Shown here: piece after piece, positions 32,190 through 45,115 of the stretch
How positions within the stretch are numbered: position 1 is the first letter of the stretch
Layout: each line of letters begins with the position of its first letter
Assembly (NCBI GenBank): GCA_022113835.1
Contig: JAILWY010000002.1
Location: forward strand, 8,968,501 to 9,032,500
Length of the DNA stretch: 64,000 nucleotides
Source of the DNA: Atopsyche davidsoni
Taxonomy: Eukaryota > Arthropoda > Insecta > Trichoptera > Hydrobiosidae
Reading direction: 5' to 3'
Notes under the pieces: model-generated
The model's database searches: none
What the model was told of the DNA's origin: nothing
What the model saw: the letters and a program-made list of their open reading frames with translations, nothing else
Program-made: the position numbers and the translations under genes

Positions 32190-35100
32190 ATTTGTATCCA
32201 TATTAAATTGATAATAAGCGTTAAATTTTAATGCGAAACAATATAATGCTGGCATAAAATACAGTCCTCGGACAGATCTTGAGCCTCGGGATCCTGCGCC
32301 AGGTACCGGGATTATGTGGTGTGTTCAGCATAAGCCGAGCCCGGCCGGGAACGCCCGAAGTAACCCGAAGAGCCCCGAAGTGGCCCGAGCCGCACACCCG
32401 ATGGGCTTCCAACCTCCCCGTAACGCGCTTAGGAGTCCACTGCGAGGGTAGCGGACCATCGGTAAATGGCATATAATAGCCATTGTCGACTGTGTAAACC
32501 AACCCTCTACAATTATTCGGTTTGTTCCGTACCCGAGCCTCGGGGATTATTGAAATCTTGATTAAATATCTGGTATTGAATTGGATGTATTGTCTTCATA
32601 AATGTAAAACACTTCATTACAAATACCCCCTTGTAAAACACGAATTTAAATATTTACTATTTTAGTTACATGACAGCATGAATTACAGTAAATTTTCTTA
32701 AAAAAAACTAAATCTTCTTCTCTTATATGAGTAATTTATTACCTTGGAGCTTACTTACATATCAAGATATTTTTGTGCGTACAAAAAAATCTCGCACAGA
32801 TTTTTTTTATAGCGATTCGATTAAAAACACCTCAAGAAAGTAGTTACCTGTTCATACAGAATGCCAAAATCATATCATATCAGTTTTAATTGTGAATATA
32901 AAAAAAGTTTTGCATTAAACTCACATTTTTACGAACCTACGAAGTTTACTCTAATATCACGTAGAAAAAATGATTTTTTATTTATGTTTCAATTCGGTTG
33001 CATGTAACTGATTCCAGCTCTAGGGAGAACAAACAGCAAATAATAAAGTTGTTTGGAAGCACGAACGGATTGAATGGTTCACAATTTAGATATTTTCAGA
33101 CAAATCTGCTCGCTCTTTGTTGTCAAATCAAACAAGCGAGTTGCGGTGCATTTATTTACAATCACATTTAGAGTCTCGACCCAAATAACCCGCTCAAAAA
33201 TATTGCTGAACGTATTTTAAATGTTACTACCTGTTTGATGATATGTTATTTTTAGATGAAAATACTGCTTGCATTGAATAAGTTTACTGGATCTAGAATT
33301 TTTATCAATACTATGGGTGAAGATGAATTATACCCTCGTTGAGTAATCAGAATACACTTAGAAATAGCTATGAGTCTTTTATCCACATAATCATTTCATA
33401 CATGAAAGATTAATAAGGTCTGCTGTAGTTTTATCCTATTCTCATTTTTTTGTGAGTTAAAAAATTTCGATTGCTGCACAGTGTCTCTTAAACTTCAGGG
33501 AGGACTGTCATCAAACATTGAAATTATAAATTAAATGATTTACTGAAATTTCTGGGCAGGTAACGCCACCCTTCAGCTTCTATTTTTCCACCTGGCAACC
33601 GCCGCCAGTGAAGCGGATGTATTATGAGCCAGCAGGTAATCATTGGCCATCAGAAGGACGGGTCCAGGTAATCCCTCAGAAGCCCTGCATCGCGAGCCCG
33701 ACACAAGCGAAATTTACAATTTTATTCCGTATTTATATTACATTCTTCGGATTTCGCATAAAGCGAAAACCTTTTGCTGGGAAAACTTAATAAATATGTC
33801 ACCATAACAAAAAGTTATTTTTATAAAAGGCCCGTTTTTGTAATCTTAACGTGAAACGCTAAAGGTGTGTTTGAAATTTTGTCAAATATTATGACGTAAT
33901 TTGGAACTGAAGAGATATATTCTTTTTCGGCAGGAGGGAGCTTAACATATTCAGCAGGCAGAAGGGAGCTTTCTTTAGCGGGGTAATTGTGATATTAAAG
34001 TATGGACCATTATACGACCTGCTTTGCCTTAATTTTTTTATAGGATAATTATGAAAAATTTTGCATAGTGAATTCCCTGTATAATTTTCATATACCACAA
34101 AAGTAGCCTCAAGTAAATTGTTAAAATGTGTAAGTCTTTTATTTTATTTTAAATAAAACAATTTTTTTTTATTTAATGTCATTTAAAATTTCAAGTATGA
34201 TTATAACTTCCATAAATAAATAATAATTAAAAATACTTAGAATCAGAAACAAAGTTCTATCGTTAAAAATATAAGTCTTTTGTTGTTACAATCACCTGAG
34301 TTTTATTAACTTCCAACAACTTCTATCTGCTAAAAGTATTCCAATGAAAATAAATAGCCAAGCGTGAAATTATGTCTCTTTATAAAAAACTTTTTACAAA
34401 CATTTCTGAGAATAAACTTATAAATGTTGGATGTTTTATGTTTTTTAAATGGTGTATAAAGTTTTTGATTTTATTACAATACATATATTACGTAATATTA
34501 CGTTCTTTATGAATATTATATACTACGTAGTAATTTAATTTCTAGTGCGTGCGTATACGTATGCACGGTTATATATTCTTGGGGATTTAATAAGTCAAGT
34601 AAATTTGTCTCAATTCCAACCCCTGTCCTAACAACCATGGTAGGCGCTCATCCCTTACATGGTGGTTGTCATCAACTTCCGGTTGTGGTTGAATCTCTAA
34701 ACCACAGGCTCCATTGGTAGTTAATCTTGCTCTGGACTCACTGCGTAGTCCTTCACATTTAGAGCCATGTTATCTTTGAAGTAGGTACATTATTATGCTT
34801 CTCGACCCAAATGATATGAACTCCCATCCTGATCAAAGAAAACCTTAAATAAAACTACAGGCTATTCATAACTTGCATATTACTTTACAAATATTATACT
34901 CTATCAAATTTCATATTTAATTACATCACAATATTCATTCTAAATAAATGTCTCTCGTCTGGTGGCGCGGTCATTTATTTGGTGAAAACCCAGTCGTGAT
35001 TTTGTTGATAATTTAATTAATCTCTATGTAAATAGTCAAACACGAGCAGAAGTAACTATTAAAGGCATAATTCGGTCCCCTTTCATTTTATACAAACACA

Positions 35101-37673
35101 TTTGAAGATAAACATTTGTAGGGTCCCGTCAATTTGATAGCTCGGGTCCTATGAATTTAGCGTAATGGGATCCACTGTTAGTTTATTATTAATTTCAAAT
35201 TTATTATGTTTGTTAAATTGCTTTAGGTCCCTTATAGGAATTACTAATCTGGCCAGTATCAACGCATTTTAAATGCAAATGAGTATTTACCTATTAATTA
35301 ACTAATTCTATCTGTGCTAACGATTTCGTTTGTTAATTTTGATTAACACAAAAACCTCATTTTTATATTTAAACAACAAAAATATATCGTATGAATACAA
35401 CACGTATGAAGATAACTGTATTTTTATCGGACGGTTTTTTGTGATTGTTATTGTTTTATAAGCACCTCCAATATTCTATCAATACAAGCATATGCGCGTA
35501 ATGTCTATAATACCCGAACAATAACCCGTTTTCGATAAGTGTTATCCCCGAGCGACTTAACCTATTTCCCTTAGTGCTCCAAAGACACAGACGCGCCCCA
35601 AATGTACGAAATCGTAAGTGATTTCGGGCAAACAATAAAAATGTCATTATCCCCTGAGTAACTCTGTCTCGTGAATACGGAATCTGGGAACGGGGGTGTT
35701 GTGCGATAAGGGCGGGCCGGGGCTGCAGGCTTCTCGTCGCAAGGCTTTCGTCGCAATACTATTTGGTTGCATCACATTTCCACCATTTCTTACAAACAAA
35801 ACTATTTCAATAACTGTTACTATAGGTATAGATAATATCCCACGATACAGACATAAACCTTCCAAAGCTTTGCGTTTGTACTTGCTTATTTTTTTCAAAC
35901 CTCAGCCAATCCTTACTTAAGAAGATAATTAAGATTTGTGCGTGAAAGTTCAAGTAGTGACTAATTAATACGTACCCACAGAGGTACTCGCCCGCTGTAT
36001 TATTTTACTCGGATAAACTTTAAAAACTATTTACGGCGGAATAACGGCACATCAAAACTTTGTCGACAAATTAGCCGCAACAAGATGGAATGCCACAGAG
36101 TGAGCGGGCCGAGGGGCGGCGCAATGAGAATTGAGGAATAATGGACAAGACATGTCGGATGAGCAAAATAAATGAAGACTCTTCTTCCTGCCGCCCTAAT
36201 CCAAATATATGAGGAGGAGGGCCGTGATGGCCGCGTCGTTACAGTCATAATATAGAGAGAGGATATTCGTGTGTCGCGGTGCAGGAACACCCTGCTTTAT
36301 TGTACGCATAGAGAATAGACTGCCTCCAGCTAAATATTTACCAGCCCGCGGGTGTCGTGTTGTTCTATCTCAGCTTGATTAAATCCTCACTACCTCTCCA
36401 CATATTTATATTTATACGTGCACGCGATTGTTTCTTTTGGATCGCAATAATATGTGTACATACTGATCAAACTCGCTTATCAAATATTGTGAATTATTCG
36501 CAACGCTCCTCATTGCTCGGAGCGTTAAAATTGTCAAAGTTCACCAAACCGGTTCATTAAGTCCGATTTTTTTATTTTAAGAATTTTATCTTGAATACTC
36601 CGCTTTTTTTAATATCTCTTCAATTTACGTTACTTTTGAAAATTAAATATTTTCAGTTTTAAAATCCGTTTATCTAAATTGATCGCACCTTTTATTTGGT
36701 GGCATGCTAACCAATTGCTAATGTAAGCTCTCCCATATCGAATCAATTATTTGGTTCGCAGATTCGCATGGTTAAGCATCATCCACACAGCACAGGCTGC
36801 TGGCGAGGGCAACCAATTCGCTATCGCCACGTAGTGACGATCAAAGATATGTTTCATGTTACACGTTGGGTATTAGGTAACGGAATATTAATAATTCAAT
36901 CTCAGGTACACTTAAGTCTCGTGTGATAATTTATGCAAACTTAAAAACCTATCACAGGTGTAATATTTGATTTTTTTAGTACACTTTGAATAAGACTCAA
37001 TAATATGTGATTTTTTACTGTGTTTTTTGTGCAATTTATTTTTTGATCTATTTCTGCATAAATAATTTAATAAAAATGCTTTGAAAAATCTATTCATAAT
37101 TCCATAGCGATTGGTGCATACGTAGCACATCCTGGGTCCGTCATGGATAGAATTTATCTAGCTGCTTCCCAGCAGAAGAGCCCCGCCAGCCCGGAGCCGC
37201 GCATGAGGAGTTGCAGTATTATTCGCATACAACGGAACCGTCTTCCGTCTCCCTCGCACTGCAAGCGCTTACATCTCGTGTAAGCGGGAATTGCGCTTAA
37301 GTCTTACGTTTTTGAGGAAATTTTGTTGTTGTAGCAATTTATTACCCCCGTAATGCATTTTGGTTCCGACTCTTCTGGGATGACGCTTAAGAATAGCTTT
37401 AAGTTGTTTTGTTGGGGCGAATCTTCGCCCATTATTAATGATGTGCATCCTCGGTGCTTTCAGAATAAAAATCTTGCAATAATAATTCATTGCGTCGGAT
37501 GATAAAAAAATACTATAAAATCTCTTATCTTATCGGTGATACTGCTCACTTGATCACTTGTGAAATACCTTGTGACCTCTCAATATACCTAGTATGTTTA
37601 TCAAACCGTGAGTGTTTAGGCTGTTAGTACCTCTAGTAAGGATGAACGTTTATTAATGAGGTCTTGTTTGCAG
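32190..37673. other. Probable upstream intron, no exon recognised
   Basis: AT-rich with GC-richer patches at about 32270-32460, 33540-33700, 36030-36130 and 37140-37260. I looked for the exon that should precede 37674: it should end in a single coding base before GT and complete a Tyr or Asp codon with AT. I found no candidate with a good splice donor. Confidence 0.4.
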
Positions 37674-37835
37674 ATGCTCCTGTGTGCTCCAGCAGTGAGG
37701 TGGCTGTGATAGGTGCGGCTCTGGACGAGGCTTTGCGGGTTCGCTGTGCCGTGGAAGCAGACCCCAGTGACGTGTCCTTCGTCTGGCAGTTCAACAACAG
37801 CGGAGAGAGCTTCGACGTGTCTCCAGCTAGATACG
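37674..37835 (+). CDS. Sidestep-family protein, exon for first half of an Ig domain
   Basis: This exon encodes 53 whole codons and one split codon at each end (phase 1 on both sides). It follows TTGTTTGCAG and precedes GTAAGT. The peptide starts APVC, the usual start of the membrane-proximal Ig domain in Sidestep proteins. The first Ig cysteine is in LRVRCAVEADP and the core tryptophan in FVWQFNNSG. N-N-S is a potential glycosylation site. The second Ig cysteine is in the next exon. Sidestep proteins are single-pass surface adhesion molecules; Drosophila Sidestep on muscle and other cells is recognised by Beaten-path receptors on motor axons. Exon GC content is far above that of the flanking introns. 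I cannot tell which of the Sidestep paralogues this is, so no symbol is given. Confidence 0.9.
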
Positions 37836-39297
37836 GTAAGTGATCTTCTTTTTCAGGTGAAAAAAATTTCTGAATCTAAGATAATCTAAGAACCTGTGCT
37901 TCCGAAATTTGTCCCAGAAAATTTATTTTTTTGAAAATTTAAAGAAGAAAAATCGCTGCATTAGGACTAATTTACAAATTCAACTGAAGATTACAAATGT
38001 TTGAACATTTTTTTTAAGTTTTTTAAAAAAAAGCACCGTCAATTTGACAAACAATTATTAAATAACAACTGTTGAGAGAAATATCACGATAAAGTCAAAG
38101 AATAAAACCTTATTTATCCAGTTATATTAAAGGAAAATAGCGTTGTCAAAAACAAGTAATAGGTTATTACAAATTATTAAAATAACTCTTTATACTCGTA
38201 TTTATGTTCTCCGGGCATTTCAAATCGAATAATAAATAATCATTGTATTTGTATAATGAAATATGTTTATTTTATTGGTATTTGTAACTCAATGACTTAA
38301 ACGAAAGATCAAATAAAACAGAAAAAATCACAGCTTCGTCGATTTTTCCAAATAAAATATTGCCCTAAGCCTATAACGAATTTAAAATTGAAACTCGGAT
38401 ATCTTCACTTTCAATTCAATTTAAATTTCCATTTCTCTCGTATCATTTCATTGTACTTGTGTTGACTCGAGAAACGCTCGGATCGAAAAATTTGTTTCTT
38501 TTTCGTTTGATGTTATAACTTATTCCATTCACGATATCTACTGATTGGAAAAAACAAAATAACTGGTAACGTTTCCTGGAATTAAAAAAATCATTAAAAC
38601 ACATCGACTGATTATAAATAATAATACATTTGAACGATGCGCAAAAAGAAGAAAAATATAGTATAAATTAAATTGTCAGAAAAACATATAAATTCAAGCA
38701 TCGTTTTTTTTTTATTGTCTACTCACCTTTCAATTCGCAAGAAATGCGTGGTAGTATGTCACTATGAAGCAGTGGATCAAAAACGTTAGATTATATTCTA
38801 AATATTCCGCCGCTACATCTACAAGAAATATCAGATATCACTGTCACTCGAATATCAACAATAATTCTAAAATATCAAAAACTGTCTTGGCAGTCACCCG
38901 CTCAGGGGGTTGTTTGATCCACCCCTCTCACCTGGCAGGGGGTTGCCCCCCGTGGACCCGCCGTCATCTCCAGGCCGCGGCTCGTCACGTCAGCTGCTCG
39001 CCCGCGTGATGGAGCCAATCAGCTACCGGACAGCGCTTCTCCGTTGTGCCCCACGTCTTTGTGATGATATGAACATAACTGCCTCCGCCGGAATCCAACG
39101 TGAGCTACCACCGAAGGCGGCGGAGAGTACACAGTCCCAATGCGAAATCGTATTATTATATGAGAATATTCATATTCGAGAAAAAAAATATTATTTGACT
39201 AGCCAAGTTCTTCTTCATGAAGTTGAGACCTAGAAACCTAAAACAACTACAGTGCAAAAAAACAATGCGGCAGAATAAGCTCCTTAACACATTTTAT

Positions 39298-39470
39298 GCG
39301 GGTAACCAAACTGACTAAACTGATTTGCACTTTTTGATTTTTTTTCTTCCGTTTAGCAACTCCGAATTAATTGTGAGATTTTTGTTAATAAATTAAATGT
39401 TCTTGTTACGCAATAGCTTATATTATATTTATATTTTAAGCGGGTAACCAAATTGACTAAACTGATGTGC
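39298..39470. repeat. 31-bp direct repeat
   Basis: A 31-base sequence beginning GCGGGTAACCAAA occurs at 39298-39328 and 39440-39470 with two mismatches. The second copy follows TTAA directly and lies next to the piggyBac-like fragment, so these may be terminal or subterminal repeats of that element. No opposite end was identified. Confidence 0.7.
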
Positions 39471-39519
39471 GTAGCGGGCAAAATTCGCGTAAAATTGCGC
39501 GTGTGAAATCTAGTCTATA

Positions 39520-39737
39520 CACTCTTTGATTTGCGTGTAGTCGAATAAATCGTTTCCTATAAAAAGTTGAACCACTTCTTACACACTTTGCGGATTACTT
39601 GGCATCACAACAATATCACTCTGTCCTAAAAATTGTTCAATAATTGGAGGATTATCATTCTCTGACCACTCCACTTCTTCGTTGTAACTTTATTCAGAAT
39701 CACTGGACAGAATTGGTAGAAGTAACGTTGACGAGTC
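39520..39737 (-). pseudogene. piggyBac-like transposase N-terminal fragment
   Basis: Minus-strand translation gives an acidic stretch (SDSE, then EEVEWSEND), PPIIEQFLGQSDIV, SNPQSV, and after a stop EVVQLFIGNDLFDY. This order (acidic region, Pro-Pro...F-G, N-P-x-S, then a Phe/Leu-rich segment) is that of the N-terminal part of piggyBac-type transposases. At least two in-frame TAA codons interrupt it, and the catalytic domain with its Asp triad is absent. It is a dead remnant inside the host intron. The family call rests on motif resemblance. Confidence 0.6.
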
Positions 39738-39895
39738 CTAAACAAACATTTCGAACTGTAAACCTAAAAAATAAAATGACCTTCTGCCGTTTTTAGAGTA
39801 AACACATTCAAAAGGTATTAATATGCGCCCGCGTTCAGACAGCAGTCCGCGAAAAGGGTACTAGTACCCGCCCCGCCTTTAGTGTGTTTATACCA

Positions 39896-40161
39896 TGGAT
39901 TGACCGCTTCACAAATACGAGAATCTTGCACAGAATGCGCAAAGAAAGAGAACTCCTGGCGATGGTAAAAAAAGCGTAAGTTCTCCTATTTTGGCCTTAT
40001 CTTTCGAAACAATAAATATAGCATCCTACAGCTTGTTGTCCAAAGAAAAAAGGCATTGGAAAGTTGGAAGTACGGCCGAATCGGTGAGACTAACCCAGGA
40101 TAGAAATAAATTCATTAAAATGATCACCAAGAGTGGCATTCGATTAAGAAGTAATATATAA
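39896..40161 (+). pseudogene. RTE-like non-LTR retrotransposon, C-terminal fragment
   Basis: The first frame encodes WIDRFTNTRILHRM then RKERELLAMVKK. A frameshift within an A-run leads to KRKFSYFGLIFRNNKYSILQ and LVVQRK. Another frame change gives RNKFIKMITKSGIRL and a stop at 40159-40161. The pattern R-x-T-N...L-x-R-M...RELL...K-R-K-x-x-Y-F-G-x-I-x-R-N-x-K-Y-x-x-L-Q is characteristic of the C-terminal end of RTE-type LINE proteins. It is a 5'-truncated, frameshifted relic adjacent to the piggyBac-like fragment. Confidence 0.7.
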
Positions 40162-40510
40162 CTAAAAAAATATTAATACGGTGACATAATTTGATCAATT
40201 TTAATATTAAAGTATTTTTCAAATCGGTATAAAACTTTTTATGTTATTTAAAAATATTATGCGTACTGCGTGTTAAAGCAGTGTTAATAATATTCTAACT
40301 GAATATTTCATTAAAATTTAAATCAAAAATACTTTGTTTTAACCGGTGTGTAGTTTAATTAAATTCTTTACAATATCGAGTATAGTTACTGAAACTAAAT
40401 TTGACATCATGGAATTTCTTAGAAAAAAGTTAAGGTTACAAAGTAAATTGAATATTAAATTCTTGTACATTTATTTATGAAATAAAGGGTTTAAACAACA
40501 TTCATCAACA

Positions 40511-40719
40511 ACCTTGAGGTAATGATTAAGTACATTTTTTAAAATATTGAAAATTGACTAAAGAAACTCTCAGAAAAATATCATCGTGATTTGTGTGGGA
40601 TTTGAACACACATCCCCAAGCCTTCATGGCCGGTGCATTACCAATTATACCAACGAATCACTGGTACTAAGCAAGATTTTTTAACAATTATTATGCCAAT
40701 TAAATATTGACCTTGAGGT
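40511..40719. repeat. 10-bp target-site duplication around a tRNA-like repeat
   Basis: ACCTTGAGGT occurs at 40511-40520 and 40710-40719. Confidence 0.82.
40521..40709 (-). mobile_element. tRNA-like repeat, single-sided insertion next to a splice acceptor
   Basis: A 189-bp minus-strand copy with a 10-bp target duplication. The tRNA-like domain is at about 40587-40667 (GTGATTCGTTGGTATAATTGG; T-arm region decayed to GTGTGTTCAAATCCCAC on minus). It is the only clearly bounded copy that is not a foldback, so it defines a minimal unit: short leader, tRNA-like domain, body ending near AATGTACTTAATCATT. The insertion ends 45 bp before the exon at 40765. Confidence 0.85.
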
Positions 40720-40764
40720 TTTTTTGTTTCATATGTTGTTGTAATGGTTGTTGTATTATTTCAG

Positions 40765-40896
40765 GAACATCCCTGGGAGCAAGTGAACTGCGGTACACGC
40801 CGGCCAGCGCTCGCGACTACGGCACCTTATCCTGCAGAGGAAGTAACGCCATCGGCAGACAGTCTGAACCCTGCTTGTACCAGCTCGTGCCGGCAG
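40765..40896 (+). CDS. Sidestep-family protein, exon for second half of the Ig domain
   Basis: This exon has 43 whole codons and split codons at both ends. The leading GA completes a Gly codon with the final G of the previous exon. It follows TATTATTTCAG and precedes GTCAGT. The peptide begins TSLGASELRYTP and contains DYGTLSC, the D-x-G-x-x-x-C signature of the Ig F strand with the second disulphide cysteine. It continues RGSNAIGRQSEPCLYQLVPA. The N-x-x-G-R-Q-x-x-P-C segment followed by the hydrophobic G strand is typical of the last Ig domain of Sidestep proteins, just before the fibronectin-like domain. The splice phase matches both neighbours. The acceptor is only 45 bp from a transposed repeat, so the branch point probably lies inside that short remaining stretch or in the repeat. 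Confidence 0.92.
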
Positions 40897-43800
40897 GTCA
40901 GTTAAAGCTAGGCTCTATGAATAGAAAAAAAATAAAACCTATCAAAACTAAACAAAAGTATATCTACTAAGCCATTTTCTTGTTTATACGCACATAAATC
41001 ACAGCATATTCTACATAATATGTAACTAATGCTTTTGTACTCCTTCGGTTGGTTCTTGGTACTAGTTTGTTTAACAATTAACAAACTTTAAATTGACATT
41101 TTATATGTTAGTCATCAGTTTATAAAAAAATTTCATAATTTTTACTAACGTTGAATGTTTTTAAACAGGTCAAATGATCCTTAAAATATTAAGGTCATAT
41201 TGAGTCAAGATCAATTGAATTGAACATTCATGTCTTATTAGAGCATTAAATATTTTTTTTCATTCGAAATTTTTTGCTTATTTCGTAGCTTCACATTAAA
41301 ACCTTATAATTGTTTCCAAGGTAAAAAATAAATAAATATAGAAATCACTATACTTTTATAATTTGTATACACATATTTTTATAACACGAGCATATTCGTA
41401 CACATACCTGTATTTATGCTCATTTTAATACATATAAAAATAAAGAGTTTAAATAATAAATAAAAAATCAGTTCAAATGCTCTTTAATCATCAGGAATGA
41501 TAAAGCGCATGAAGTTAGCGAGAGATTCAGATATAACTATCAAAAGTTTTGAATAACACCCAGCCAACTGTTTGACTTCCAGTTCCCATTCGCTAACAAT
41601 GCTATTATTTTCTTCATAAATGATAGTTCGTGACCCAGTGCCGCGTTGCATTTAAATCACTATGTGTATGCTGAAAGTATTAAAAGTTCCTCTCATTTCA
41701 CAAAACAAAGTCTAGTTTCTCAACATCACTTCTGACAACAGCTCAGAGCGCTAACTGAGCTGTTATTGTTCAGCAGTGCTCCTATGCAAATAGAGCTCGG
41801 CTCGCACGCCGGCTGTGAGACTTGTTGACAGACGTGTACAAAAATAACACTCTCTGTTCTATTTTCTCTGTTTTTTTTAAGAAATATTTTTACCAACACA
41901 AACACAATATCGAAAATAGAGAAATCCATGTGCACGACCACATAAGCCACACTTTTGTAAACCCCATAACCTGCGTGCGCCATCAGCCCTGATACCTGAT
42001 ACCGTATTGTATTTGTACTAAAATGTATGTAATGGTTGTCATGGTAACTTCATTTCGTACAAAGACCTTTAAATATTGAAATAAAGAAATAGTCTGACAC
42101 AAGACATGTTTACAACTCAAATTGGACTATAAACATGTTTATACCAAAAAATTACTTTTTTTCTCTTTATGTTTGTTATGTAGTAAAACAAAACACGGCG
42201 TTGTAAAAGATGACTTTGGGCAGGAGCAGGGTTATTTTTTTTTCTTCACTTACATGAAATATGCATTATCCGATATGTAGGAATCCACAGAGAGCATGTT
42301 AAGAATTCCCCATAGTAGAGGAATCTCGACTTTATCGAATCGTCTTTCTATAGCGGTTTTTATTGGCATTCAACGCACAGCCCGGCCCGCGCGAGTCTTC
42401 GGTAATAAATTTATTTATTTCGAGTGTCTAACTCTCCAACAAAATGTTTGTTCGCGACCTGCTGCGTCACTCGGGAATACAAATGCAAAGCATTTTATTG
42501 TGTCGCGATTTTTTATTTGCTCTCGGCGAGTTGAGATCATTATTAGCGGCCCTTTTAAATTCTGAATTGGGACTGTAAATAAAAAAAATGTCGATTGGTT
42601 GCTCTTTTATGAATTTACGTGTTTTTATATTTTCAAATCACTTGAATGTTTATTTGGCTTTGACAAAACGTAAATTATTTTTCGACGTCACATCATTTAC
42701 TTGTAGTCAATTTAAGCCAAAAAATATCCCTTACATATAATGTAATGGTATTTGTAAACGTAAATCCACTGGATTTAGATATAGAGTCTTACAACGAGTA
42801 TTACTGTCAAACATAATTTATGTCATGTAACTATTTTTAGTACTTCCCATGTAATGCTTTTGAGAGACTGTAGTGTTATGGCAGACTGTAACCCATGGCA
42901 CAGTGCCTTCTTAGGTAACATACTTTCCATATCAATACTGAACTCACTAACATGCTACGGGTTAGATAAATGTATGATCAACGTCATTAGTACTGCTTAT
43001 ACTACCTTTCGTAATCTGAAAAACAACCGTACCTTCTCAAGCATTCTGATAATTTATTCGATTCTCATTTTATATTAATATCTTTGAGATCAGCGTTGCA
43101 AGTAAAGGTCATTATTTCAATGATTCATTGTGTACATTATTATCCACTAAGTACTAAAGAGTGTTATCATAGTCCTTAATCATCTTTATCCATTATGATC
43201 AAAATATTAATCCGATAAACTAAATTTCCCGGCCATTTCAAAGTCACGCTAACAACTTGCCTGACCAGGCGGCAGATTTCCCGCAAAGGTCTTACTCGGA
43301 CAGTTCTGATGAATATAAAGTTACGAGAACAAAGATCAGGGAGTAAAGGAGGTTGGGGTGTAGAGGAGGGATGGAAAGATGAGAGGGAGTGATTTAAACC
43401 TCCCTTGTATCCGCCTCACCCACATCTCTTGCAAATTTATGAAATTCAATTTAATGAACTGACATCTCCTTCTCAAAGCACTGTGGTCTGCAAATTGACA
43501 GCCGTTTATTGAGAGGTTATAGAAACGCTTAAAAGAAACCTCATTTTTTCTTAATATCTCTTGTAAGTGTCGATATCATGACGCCGATTTAAAATCAATG
43601 CTTTTTAACAGCGATTTCCTAATGTCACCCGTATTTTTTCAAAAAGTCTCAGCTATTTATATATTATTTAATATAATTTATATATTAATATTGATTAGAT
43701 CGATGGTCAAAAAATGTTCTCATAAATTACTAACAGTTTACTGATAAAATTGTATTCATATTATTTATCCAAAGAACCAGACACAAAGACACCTTTTTCC

Positions 43801-45115
43801 AAGACTTTCTTACCAGAATCTGGTTCTTTTAATATTAAAATTGCTTCATATATATATTATATTCGTATATCAACAACTGATTTTTAGTGGTACAATTATT
43901 TGTTACATAATAAAATATGCCAAAACATTTAGGAAATAAATTTGGCAATTATTCTTTGACAACAGTGTCGATGCATTTAAAAACAAAATTTCCATCCAGT
44001 TTTATTATTTATCCTGCATGCCTCATAATTGGGTTTTTTGTACAGAAATATATTTGTAAATTATTTAAAAAGACAATATAAACGTCATTTTCAATTTTAT
44101 TAATTAAATCAACAAACAGCAAGGAGATAATGATTATTTTAAAATATAAGCGCTTTCGCCATTCAAGAGCATTATCAGATGGTTATAAGAAGATTTTTGA
44201 CGGTTTTTTTATATTATAATTAGAAACACTATCAAAAGTATGACCAAACAAGATTATTTTTGATTTAGAAAATTTATATTACATGACTCATTATTTTTCA
44301 TTTTGTAAATCTACAATAGTTCTTATAGTTATAATACGGTATGCAGCTATATCCTGATTCTGAGCGTAGGTTGTGGGGTTTACAAGGTGTAGCTTAGATG
44401 ATAACGTACATGTATTTTTTATTGAGTTTATGATGGCAAAAATATGTGTAAATTAAGTTTTTTTGTATGTGTTTATAAATAAATTACTAAAAATTAGATG
44501 ACGACAAAACTAGTGTGACGAATCCCTTTAAAGGCGCGAAAATGTTGTAAATCCACCGTGGATTAATTGAAATCGTTAATTATGAAAATGATACCCGATC
44601 GCCCGAAGCACTGACAAAACATCATTACAATATCAACAACACGCCTATTAAAAATTAAATACAACCGGAAACGCGAGGCCGTGAACGTATTGAAAACAAA
44701 ATTCGCTATTTCAACCGCAACGCCGCCATTCGATCCGCGGTAGTCTCATTAACAAGTGACCGTGTGGATACAAACCCGCCGGAATTAAATAAAAATTACC
44801 TCCGCAGCGAATAAAAGTACAACGGGCAACAAAGTACATTAAACAGCATTCAACCGTCGGCATTACACAAACTCGGGCCGGCCCGATTCCGGCCGCAAAA
44901 ACATCGGCACTGCGGTTTTTCAGCCGCGCGGCCGCCGGCCCGGCCAGCCAGCGTTAAATCTACCGCAAAATATTCCGTAGCCTGCCAATCGAAGGGGTGG
45001 AAAATTCGATCTAACTTTATAAAAGGCGGTATGCGGCCGGCCCGGGCCCGCCGATAAAATATAAAACGGCCCCCGCTGCCTTTGTGATGCGTTTAGACTT
45101 GCCACATTCATAATA

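Larger units (their letters stand above)
37836..40764 (+). other. Intron between the two Ig half-exons (2,929 bp)
   Basis: A phase-1 intron bounded by GTAAGT and TTATTTCAG. It holds a GC-rich patch at 38890-39060, a piggyBac-like fragment, an RTE-like LINE fragment and a tRNA-like repeat close to the acceptor. Confidence 0.85.

Noticed and set aside
44150..44200. Third hammerhead-like sequence on minus (CTGATAATG...GGCGAAAGCGC)
   Set aside because: The core and GAAA are present, but stem II is weak, stem III has no loop and no stem I forms. It may be a distant relic, but support is too thin.
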